A stretch of 64,000 nt of DNA from Sulfuricella sp. (GTDB taxonomy: Bacteria > Pseudomonadota > Gammaproteobacteria > Burkholderiales > Sulfuricellaceae): NCBI GenBank assembly GCA_028713975.1, contig JAQTNE010000006.1:62001-126000 (forward strand), given 5' to 3'. Positions 57,688 to 64,000 of this stretch are shown here, piece after piece. Position numbers and translations under genes: made by a program. Each line of letters starts with the position of its first letter. Position 1 is the first letter of the stretch. The notes under the pieces were generated by a model. It was not told the origin of the DNA. It saw only the letters and a program-made list of their open reading frames with translations, and did not search any database.

Positions 57688-58440
57688 ATGTTCGATCGTC
57701 TACGTGAAGATATCTCTGTCGTGTTTGAGCGGGATCCGGCTGCGCGCTCTGCCTGGGAAGTGCTGACCACCTATCCGGGTCTGCACGCTTTGCTGGTTCA
57801 TCGTCTGGCTCAACGCTTGTGGCGCTGGAACCTGAAGTGGCTGGCGCGTTTTGTTTCCCACTTGGGGCGTGGGTTGACGGGCATCGAGATTCATCCGGGG
57901 GCAAAGATCGGGCGGCGGGTGTTTATCGACCATGGCATGGGCGTGGTGATTGGCGAGACTGCCGAGGTTGGCGATGATTCAACGCTTTACCATGGCGTTA
58001 CGCTGGGTGGCACCTCCTGGAACAAGGGCAAGCGCCATCCGACATTGGGCAAGGGCGTGGTGGTCGGCGCTGGTGCCAAGATTCTTGGGCCAATATTTCT
58101 TGGCGATGGTGCCAAGGTCGGCTCTAACGCGGTGGTGGTGAAGGACGTCCCGCCAGGCGCTACCGCGATCGGCATTCCGGCGCGAATTATCGACCCGACG
58201 CAGGCTGATTTGCGCGAAAGCAAGGCGCAGAAAATGGGCTTTTCTGCCTATGCCATCAGCGCTGACATGAACGACCCGGTAGTCAAGGCGATCCATGGCT
58301 TGCTCGACCACACCGTGATGATGGATCGGCGGATTGAGACAATTCTGGCGCAATTGAAAAAGATGGGCATAGAAGTGGAGCAATCGACCCAAACGCAGGA
58401 CCAGTTCGACGCAAATTATCTTAATAAAATAGTTGACTAA
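57688..58440 (+). CDS. cysE: Serine O-acetyltransferase
   Basis: Makes O-acetylserine, the carbon backbone for cysteine. The left-handed beta-helix of hexapeptide repeats contains [38 protein letters not shown] and [21 protein letters not shown] at 57688 begins MFDRLREDI, the family start, and gives 250 aa; the frame runs upstream through the promoter element and is not used. The last codons (Val-Asp-stop) lie inside the iscR promoter element. The position before iscR links cysteine supply with Fe-S assembly. Confidence 0.95.
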   Translation: MFDRLREDISVVFERDPAARSAWEVLTTYPGLHALLVHRLAQRLWRWNLKWLARFVSHLGRGLTGIEIHPGAKIGRRVFIDHGMGVVIGETAEVGDDSTLYHGVTLGGTSWNKGKRHPTLGKGVVVGAGAKILGPIFLGDGAKVGSNAVVVKDVPPGATAIGIPARIIDPTQADLRESKAQKMGFSAYAISADMNDPVVKAIHGLLDHTVMMDRRIETILAQLKKMGIEVEQSTQTQDQFDANYLNKIVD

Positions 58441-58453
58441 AAAGATAAGGTAT
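58429..58453 (+). promoter_or_regulatory. IscR type 1 binding site / promoter of the isc operon
   Basis: The 25-base site begins ATAGTTGACT and ends GGTAT. It matches the type 1 IscR consensus perfectly in the left half and in most of the right half (21 of 25 positions overall). It contains the -35 TTGACT, so IscR binding would block transcription as in E. coli iscR autorepression. A -10 could be TAGAGT at 58456-58461 (17-base spacer). The site overlaps the end of cysE. Confidence 0.75.
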
Positions 58454-58492
58454 TATAGAGTTGCAGCATAACTTCTTGAGAAGGAAATAATC

Positions 58493-58981
58493 ATGCGATT
58501 GACAACCAAGGGGCGTTTTGCGGTAACTGCCATGCTCGATCTGGCCATGCGCCGGGGCGGTGGGCCGGTGACGCTGGCCGGGATTAGCGAGCGGCAAAAA
58601 ATCTCCTTGTCTTACCTTGAACAGCTTTTTGGCAAGTTGCGGCGTCATGCGCTGGTGAAAAGTGTGCGCGGCCCGGGCGGCGGCTATTATTTGGCAAAAA
58701 GCTTCGATGAAATCGCGATTTCAGACATCATCAAAGCGGTGGACGAGCCGATGGATGCCACCCAGTGCGGTGGGCTCGGTAATTGCCACGACGAACACGA
58801 GTGCATGACCCACGAATTGTGGGTCAATCTCAATGCGAAGATTTGTGAATATCTGTCCTCGATCAAATTGTCGCACCTGGTGGCGCAACAGCGTGGCGTT
58901 GGCGTGGTTCAGATGAATGATGGCAAGATGGTGGTAAAACGGCGCAGCGGAACCAAGACGGATGTCGCCAGTATACTTTGA
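58493..58981 (+). CDS. iscR: Fe-S cluster-responsive transcriptional regulator IscR
   Basis: Rrf2-family repressor that senses Fe-S supply through a [2Fe-2S] cluster. The winged helix begins MRLTTKGRFAVTAMLDLA and includes SLSYLEQLFGKLR. The cluster ligands C92, C98, C104 and H107 fall at the same numbers as in E. coli (QCGGLGNCHDEHECMTH). The product is 162 aa. AAGGAAA precedes the ATG. The next gene starts within its last 20 bases. Confidence 0.97.
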   Translation: MRLTTKGRFAVTAMLDLAMRRGGGPVTLAGISERQKISLSYLEQLFGKLRRHALVKSVRGPGGGYYLAKSFDEIAISDIIKAVDEPMDATQCGGLGNCHDEHECMTHELWVNLNAKICEYLSSIKLSHLVAQQRGVGVVQMNDGKMVVKRRSGTKTDVASIL

Positions 58982-60107
58982 CCATAATGCCACCACGCCG
59001 CTGGACGAAAGTGTACTGCAAGCGATGTTGCCGTTTTTTCGGGAGCATTACGGCAATGCTTCCAGCCGCCACGAATTCGGACGAGCCGCACGCCAAGCAG
59101 TAGATGATGCACGCGAGCAAGTGGCGGATGCCGTTGGTGCGCACCCCTCGCAGGTTTATTTTGTTAGCGGTGGTACCGAAGCCAATAACTTGTTGATAAA
59201 GGGAGTGGCAGCCCGGCTCAAGCCTTCACAGGTTGCCGTCAGTGCGGTGGAGCATCCCAGCGTAACCGTGCCCGTGCAGGAATTGCGCGAGCATGGCTGG
59301 AAAGTGAGAAGGCTGGCAGTTGATCATGCAGGCCGGATCGACATGGACGAGGCGAAAAGCGCGCTGCGCGAGCCGACCGGGCTGATGTCGGTGATGCTGG
59401 CGAATAATGAGACCGGCGTGATTCAGGATGTTGCTTCGCTGGCGGAATTGGCTCGCAGTGCCGGTGCCTTGGTTCATACCGATGCAGTTCAGGCACTGGG
59501 CAAAATGCCGGTGAATTTTGCGACTTTGAATGTGCATGCGATGACACTTTCCGCGCACAAGATTTATGGGCCAAAAGGAATGGGCGCCCTGATTCTGGAC
59601 AAGCGCCTCGATATCAAGCCGCAGATCACTGGCGGCGGGCATGAGAAAGGGCTACGCGCCGGTACCGAGAATGTCCCGGCAATAGTCGGTTTTGGTGCGG
59701 CCTGTATGTTGGCGTCAGATCGCCTGGCTCAAAGCTCGTTTAATCTGGAACAGATGCGCGGGCGGATGAATCAGGGGTTGCGAACGATGGGTGCAATACT
59801 GTTCGGCGACGGCGCAGAGCGTCTGCCCAACACCAGTTATTTTGCCCTCCCCGGCATCGAAGGAGAAACCCTGGTGATGGCGCTGGATCGGGCCGGATAT
59901 GCCGTGGCGAGTGGTTCTGCCTGCTCCAGTGGCGGTGCCGACCCGAGTCCGGTGCTGCTGTCCATGGGGGTGGAACGTGAACTGGCGCGGTGCGCCGTGC
60001 GCGTCAGCCTGGGCCGGGGCAATGAAATGAGCCAGATTGAGCGGTTCTTGCAGGCGTTGCAGGATGAGATTTTCAGGTTGAAAAAGCTGGCTGCGATTGC
60101 TGTTTGA
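58962..60107 (+). CDS. Cysteine desulfurase, NifS/IscS paralogue (first of two)
   Basis: PLP-dependent desulfurase of 381 aa. It has [35 protein letters not shown], the PLP lysine in [15 protein letters not shown] and the sulfur-accepting cysteine in [13 protein letters not shown]. It is clearly diverged from the canonical iscS that follows 43 bases later and is shorter. It overlaps iscR by 20 bases, so it is inside the isc operon and under IscR control. It may supply sulfur for a separate acceptor; NifS-like in type. Confidence 0.93.
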   Translation: MSPVYFDHNATTPLDESVLQAMLPFFREHYGNASSRHEFGRAARQAVDDAREQVADAVGAHPSQVYFVSGGTEANNLLIKGVAARLKPSQVAVSAVEHPSVTVPVQELREHGWKVRRLAVDHAGRIDMDEAKSALREPTGLMSVMLANNETGVIQDVASLAELARSAGALVHTDAVQALGKMPVNFATLNVHAMTLSAHKIYGPKGMGALILDKRLDIKPQITGGGHEKGLRAGTENVPAIVGFGAACMLASDRLAQSSFNLEQMRGRMNQGLRTMGAILFGDGAERLPNTSYFALPGIEGETLVMALDRAGYAVASGSACSSGGADPSPVLLSMGVERELARCAVRVSLGRGNEMSQIERFLQALQDEIFRLKKLAAIAV

Positions 60108-60150
60108 GCCGATGCAGCCAACAGGAACTAGAAAAGTGGAGAAACGAGCA

Positions 60151-61362
60151 ATGATTAAGACCCCGATTTATCTGGATTATTCCGCCACTACCCCGGTTGA
60201 CCCGAGGGTGGCGGAAGTAATGATTCCTTACCTGACTGAAAAATTCGGCAACCCGGCGAGTCGTTCCCACGAATTCGGCTGGGAAGCGGAAAAAGCCGTG
60301 GAGCAGGCGCGTGAGCAAGTTGCCGCGCTGGTCAACGCCGACCCTAAGGAAATCATCTGGACATCCGGTGCGACCGAATCGAACAATCTCGCCATCAAGG
60401 GTGCTGCGCATTTTTACAAGGCCAAGGGCAAGCATCTGGTCACGATGATGACCGAGCACAAAGCGGTGATCGACACCATGCGCCACCTCGAGAGCGAGGG
60501 TTACGAAGTGACCTACCTGAAACCGGAGCCGAGCGGTCTGGTGGATATCGAGAAATTCAAGGCCGCTTTGCGCCCCGATACCATTCTGGCCTCGGTGATG
60601 CTGGTCAACAACGAAATCGGCGTGATCCAGGACATCGCTGCGCTGGGCGAGATTTGCCGTGCCCAGGGAATCATTTTTCACGTCGATGCGGCTCAAGCCA
60701 CTGGCAAGGTGGCGATAGACCTGGCCAAGCTCAAGGTGGATTTGATGTCTTTTTCCGCCCACAAGACTTACGGCCCCAAGGGAATCGGTGCGCTGTACGT
60801 GCAACGCAAGCCGCGCGTGCGCCTGGAAGCGCAAATGCACGGTGGCGGCCATGAACGCGGATTGCGTTCCGGCACCCTGGCAACGCACCAGATCGCCGGT
60901 ATGGGAGAAGCCTTTCGCATCGCCCGCGAAGAAATGGCTGCCGAGAATGAGCGCGTCCGGTCTCTGCGCGACAGGTTATACAAGGGGTTGTCGCAAATTG
61001 AGGAAGTTCACGTCAACGGCGACATGGAACAACGCGTACCGCATAACCTCAATATCAGCTTTAATTTTGTCGAGGGTGAATCGCTGATCATGGCGATTCG
61101 CGACCTTGCGGTTTCCAGCGGCTCCGCCTGCACTTCTGCCAGTCTTGAGCCTTCTTACGTGCTGCGCGCACTGGGGCGTAGCGATGAACTGGCGCACAGT
61201 TCGATTCGTTTTACGATTGGCCGTTTTACCACTGAGGAAGAAATCGATTACGCTATCGAGCTGCTCAAGAACAAGATCGGGCGCCTGCGCGAAATGTCGC
61301 CACTGTGGGACATGTTCAAGGAAGGCGTCGATCTGAGCACCGTGAAGTGGGCGTCACATTAA
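60151..61362 (+). CDS. iscS: Cysteine desulfurase IscS (canonical)
   Basis: Provides sulfane sulfur to IscU, tRNA thiolation and other acceptors. [32 protein letters not shown], the PLP lysine in [17 protein letters not shown] and the active cysteine in [20 protein letters not shown] are present. The C-terminus [20 protein letters not shown], used for IscU binding, is conserved. ATG at 60151 with GGAGA upstream gives 403 aa, near the E. coli length of 404; the open frame back to 60097 is not needed. Confidence 0.97.
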   Translation: MIKTPIYLDYSATTPVDPRVAEVMIPYLTEKFGNPASRSHEFGWEAEKAVEQAREQVAALVNADPKEIIWTSGATESNNLAIKGAAHFYKAKGKHLVTMMTEHKAVIDTMRHLESEGYEVTYLKPEPSGLVDIEKFKAALRPDTILASVMLVNNEIGVIQDIAALGEICRAQGIIFHVDAAQATGKVAIDLAKLKVDLMSFSAHKTYGPKGIGALYVQRKPRVRLEAQMHGGGHERGLRSGTLATHQIAGMGEAFRIAREEMAAENERVRSLRDRLYKGLSQIEEVHVNGDMEQRVPHNLNISFNFVEGESLIMAIRDLAVSSGSACTSASLEPSYVLRALGRSDELAHSSIRFTIGRFTTEEEIDYAIELLKNKIGRLREMSPLWDMFKEGVDLSTVKWASH

Positions 61363-61364
61363 TT

Positions 61365-61380
61365 TAGGGACTAGTCCCTA
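61365..61380. promoter_or_regulatory. 16-base perfect palindrome between iscS and iscU
   Basis: TAGGGACTAGTCCCTA is its own reverse complement. It begins 2 bases after the iscS stop and lies 27 bases before the iscU ATG. It could be a protein-binding site or an mRNA hairpin/processing site that uncouples iscS from iscU; nothing in the sequence decides. Confidence 0.5.
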
Positions 61381-61407
61381 GCCTCTGTTTCGACGAAGGA
61401 GAAAATC

Positions 61408-61830
61408 ATGTCTTACAGCACCAAGGTATTGGATCACTACGAAAACCCCCGCAATGTCGGCACCTTTGGCAAGGAAGACGAAGGCGTTGCTACCGGCATG
61501 GTCGGGGCACCCGCTTGCGGCGACGTGATGAAGTTGCAGATCAAGGTGAACAAGGACGGCGTGATCGAAGATGCCAAGTTCAAGACCTACGGCTGTGGCT
61601 CGGCGATTGCGTCGAGTTCGCTGGTGACCGAGTGGGTCAAGGGCAAGACGCTGGATGAGGCGCTGACCATCAAGAACACCCAGATCGCCGAAGAACTGGC
61701 GTTGCCACCGGTGAAGATTCACTGCTCGGTGCTGGCAGAAGACGCGATCAAGGCTGCCGTGGCTGATTACAAAGCCAGGCACGGCGAGATGCAAGGCGAG
61801 ATGGTGGAAACTGCTGCCTGTAAAGGTTAA
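61408..61830 (+). CDS. iscU: Fe-S cluster scaffold protein IscU
   Basis: Scaffold on which [2Fe-2S] clusters are built. The start MSYSTKVLDHYENPRNVG and the three cluster cysteines in GAPACGDVMKLQ, TYGCGSAIASSS and VKIHCSVLAEDAIKAA are intact, as is the HscA-recognition motif LPPVK. The product is 140 aa with a slightly longer C-terminal tail (GEMVETAACKG). It has a GAAGGAGA ribosome site. Confidence 0.97.
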   Translation: MSYSTKVLDHYENPRNVGTFGKEDEGVATGMVGAPACGDVMKLQIKVNKDGVIEDAKFKTYGCGSAIASSSLVTEWVKGKTLDEALTIKNTQIAEELALPPVKIHCSVLAEDAIKAAVADYKARHGEMQGEMVETAACKG

Positions 61831-61860
61831 TGCCGTTCCGGCACAACAAGGAGATAGAAA

Positions 61861-62184
61861 ATGGCTGTTACCCTGACTGAAAAAGCCGCCAACCACGTCA
61901 AGAGCTATATCGAAAAGCGTGGCAAGGGCGTTGGATTGCGTTTGGGCGTACGCACCAGCGGTTGTTCCGGCATGGCTTATACGCTGGAATTCGCTGACGA
62001 GTTTAACGAGAGCGATAGCCAGTTCGAGAGCCACGGTGTCAAAGTGCTGGTGGACCCGAAAAGCCTCGCCTACCTCGAAGGTACCGAGCTGGATTATGTG
62101 CGCGAAGGCTTGAGCGAAGGTTTCAAATTCAACAACCCCAACGTCAAGAGCGCATGCGGCTGTGGCGAGAGTTTCGGCGTCTAG
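61861..62184 (+). CDS. iscA: Fe-S cluster assembly protein IscA
   Basis: A-type carrier that delivers clusters or iron. It is 107 aa with the three conserved cysteines C35 ([10 protein letters not shown]), C99 and C101 (SACGCGESF). AAGGAG precedes the ATG. It follows iscU by 30 bases and is followed by hscB after 6 to 9 bases. Confidence 0.97.
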   Translation: MAVTLTEKAANHVKSYIEKRGKGVGLRLGVRTSGCSGMAYTLEFADEFNESDSQFESHGVKVLVDPKSLAYLEGTELDYVREGLSEGFKFNNPNVKSACGCGESFGV

Positions 62185-62193
62185 ACAAGCGTG

Positions 62194-62727
62194 ATGAATT
62201 TTGATTTCAGCAAGAATCATTTCGAGCTGTTGGGCATAACACCAGCCTATCAGATTGATTTGATCCGGCTGGAACAGACCTACCGCGACATTCAGAGCCA
62301 GGTGCATCCCGATAAATTTGCGCACTTGAACGATGCCGAGCGCCGCCTTTCCATGCAATGGTCAACACAGGCCAACGAGGCTTATCAGACCTTGCGGCAT
62401 CCGCTCAATCGAGCGCGTTACCTGCTTCACCTGAATGGCTTCGAGCTTCACGAGGAAACCAATACGGCGATGTCGCCCGCTTTCCTGATGCAGCAAATGG
62501 AATGGCGCGAGGCAATTGGCGAAGCGCGAGCTGCCAAGGATACCTCCGAACTTGAACATTTGAGCAGCAAGCTGCGGGCTGATGTGCAGGCGCAGCAGCA
62601 ACAGCTGGCTGGCCTGCTGGATAGCGATAAAGATTTTGAAAAGGCGGCGCAAGTGGTGCGCGAGCTTAAATTCATGGAAAAATTGCGCGAAGAAATCAAC
62701 TATGCGCTGGAAGCATTGGAAGCATAA
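62194..62727 (+). CDS. hscB: Co-chaperone HscB
   Basis: J-domain protein that brings IscU to HscA. The J domain carries HPDKF (in [12 protein letters not shown]) and the C-terminal helical bundle binds IscU. ATG at 62194 is chosen; GTG at 62191 would add one Met. The product is 177 aa. The TAA stop shares its last base with the hscA ATG. Confidence 0.95.
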   Translation: MNFDFSKNHFELLGITPAYQIDLIRLEQTYRDIQSQVHPDKFAHLNDAERRLSMQWSTQANEAYQTLRHPLNRARYLLHLNGFELHEETNTAMSPAFLMQQMEWREAIGEARAAKDTSELEHLSSKLRADVQAQQQQLAGLLDSDKDFEKAAQVVRELKFMEKLREEINYALEALEA

Positions 62728-64000
62728 TGGCTTTGTTGCAGATCGCAGAACCCGGCATGAGCGCCGCCCCTCACCAGCACCGATTGGCGGTGGGTATTGA
62801 CCTGGGTACGACTAATTCATTGGTGGCGACGGTCAGGAGCGGCATGAGTGTCGTGCTGCATGACGAAACCGGGCGCGCGCTGCTGCCTTCGGTGGTGCGT
62901 TACCATGCCGATGGCAGCACCGATGTCGGCTATTCCGCACAGGCGATGCAAAGCAGTGACCCCCACAACACTATCGTTTCAGCAAAGCGTTTCATGGGTA
63001 GAGGGCTGCACGACTTGAACGATGTCGGCAGCATGCCTTACCAGTTTGTTGATGCGCCGGGCATGGTGCAGCTGAAAACCGTCGCCGGTGTAAAAAGCCC
63101 GGTTGAGGCGTCCGCTGAAATTCTCAAAGTTTTGCGTGATCGTGCCGAGAGCGCGCTGGGTGGTGAATTGGTTGGTGCCGTCATCACCGTGCCGGCGTAT
63201 TTCGATGATGCCCAGCGCCAAGCCACCAAGGATGCCGCGCGACTGGCCGGCCTCAATGTGCTGCGGCTGCTGAACGAACCAACTGCGGCGGCGGTCGCCT
63301 ATGGCCTCGACAACGCGGCGGAAGGCGTTTACGCCGTCTACGATTTGGGGGGCGGCACTTTCGATATCTCGATCTTGCGGTTATCCAAGGGGGTTTTCGA
63401 GGTATTGGCCACCAATGGCGATTCTGCCCTGGGTGGGGATGATTTCGACCACCGTGTTTACTGTTGGATTCTCGAACAGGCCAAACTGTCCGCCATGAAG
63501 CCGCAGGATGCGCGTCTGCTGCTGACCCGCGCGCGTGAGGCCAAAGAAGACCTGACCCTGCGCCCCGAAGTGCGGATTAATGCTGTACTCGGCACCGGCG
63601 AGATCGTTGATCTCACACTGACTTCCGAAATTTTCACCCATATTACCGCCAGCCTTGTCAGCAAAACCCTGGTGCCGACCAAGAAAGCGTTGCGTGACGC
63701 CAATCTGGAACCCGAGGACGTAAAGGGCGTGGTGATGGTGGGCGGAGCGACCCGTATGCCGCAGATTCAGCATGCTGTCGGACAATTCTTCCGCCAGGAG
63801 CCGCTGAACAATCTCGACCCGGATCGGGTCGTTGCACTGGGTGCGGCAATCCAGGCCAATGTTCTGGCCGGAAATCGTTCCGATGACGACTGGCTGTTGC
63901 TTGATGTGATTCCGCTTTCGTTGGGGCTGGAAACCATGGGCGGCTTGGTGGAGAAAGTTATCCCGCGCAATTCCACCATTCCCGTGGCGCGCGCGCAGGA
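62727..64000 (+). CDS. hscA: Fe-S protein assembly chaperone HscA, N-terminal part (runs off window)
   Basis: Hsp70-class chaperone dedicated to IscU. The frame from ATG 62727 is open to the right edge, about 424 codons, covering the ATPase domain and the start of the substrate domain. Motifs seen: [64 protein letters not shown] and [32 protein letters not shown] marks the beginning of the peptide-binding domain. It overlaps hscB by one base. The 3' end, and any fdx gene behind it, lie outside the window. Confidence 0.96.
   Translation, partial: MALLQIAEPGMSAAPHQHRLAVGIDLGTTNSLVATVRSGMSVVLHDETGRALLPSVVRYHADGSTDVGYSAQAMQSSDPHNTIVSAKRFMGRGLHDLNDVGSMPYQFVDAPGMVQLKTVAGVKSPVEASAEILKVLRDRAESALGGELVGAVITVPAYFDDAQRQATKDAARLAGLNVLRLLNEPTAAAVAYGLDNAAEGVYAVYDLGGGTFDISILRLSKGVFEVLATNGDSALGGDDFDHRVYCWILEQAKLSAMKPQDARLLLTRAREAKEDLTLRPEVRINAVLGTGEIVDLTLTSEIFTHITASLVSKTLVPTKKALRDANLEPEDVKGVVMVGGATRMPQIQHAVGQFFRQEPLNNLDPDRVVALGAAIQANVLAGNRSDDDWLLLDVIPLSLGLETMGGLVEKVIPRNSTIPVARAQ

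Overview
The window is a gene-dense stretch of chromosome from a motile Gram-negative proteobacterium. Gene content and order point to a betaproteobacterium, possibly of the Nitrosomonadales/Gallionellales kind; this is inferred from the proteins and synteny, not from a marker gene. Outer-membrane biogenesis genes (lolA, bamC, mlaA), a FleS/FleR-controlled polar-type flagellar cluster, CheV-type chemotaxis and a class II ribonucleotide reductase all fit. Several blocks keep the E. coli order: mltD-gloB-(yafS-like)-rnhA-dnaQ, lolA-rarA-serS, dapA-bamC, and suhB/trmJ/iscR-S-U-A-hscB-hscA.

Layout. 1-8.1 kb: the end of a peptide-type ABC importer, then mltD and gloB, and the divergent methyltransferase-rnhA-dnaQ-membrane methyltransferase run, closed by a REP-like hairpin. 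8.1-11.4 kb: oxidative pentose phosphate genes, pgl facing away from gnd-zwf, with two dyads in the shared upstream region. 11.4-13.2 kb: gltX followed by tRNA-Ala, tRNA-Glu and tRNA-Asp. 13.3-18.5 kb: tRNA-Val, then a second zwf with tal and tkt, ending in a partial copy of the tRNA-Val 3' half. This looks like an islet inserted at the tRNA gene. 18.6-25.9 kb: lolA-rarA-serS, mltF, tRNA-Ser, mlaA, an SDR and a DUF971 protein.

26-32.4 kb is a leftward chemotaxis operon: cheV, cheV, cheY, cheZ, cheA and an EAL-HDOD protein, with no cheW, cheR or cheB in it. 32.7-46.9 kb is rightward: the FleS/FleR two-component pair, then fliEFGHIJKLMNOPQR. Sigma-54 (-24/-12) promoter matches sit before fliE and before fliK, which agrees with control by the sigma-54 activator FleR. 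The flagellar cluster encodes the basal body MS ring, rotor/switch, export ATPase and the FliOPQR export gate.

47-53.4 kb: a small unknown gene, a short leader ORF with an internal hairpin, nrdJ, dapA-bamC-metallohydrolase, a repeat-rich small lipoprotein, a peroxiredoxin-like fragment and slyD. 53.4-56.8 kb: suhB-mutS leftward. 56.9-64 kb: trmJ, cysE and the isc operon (iscR, two tandem cysteine desulfurases, iscU, iscA, hscB, hscA running off the end). The same 13-base IscR-like element precedes both cysE and iscR, suggesting that cysteine synthesis and Fe-S assembly are controlled together.

No CRISPR array, transposase, integrase, prophage or rRNA operon was seen. The most unusual items are the tRNA-Val-flanked zwf-tal-tkt islet, the nrdJ leader ORF, the shared cysE/iscR element, and a REP hairpin that contributes the stop codons of two convergent genes.
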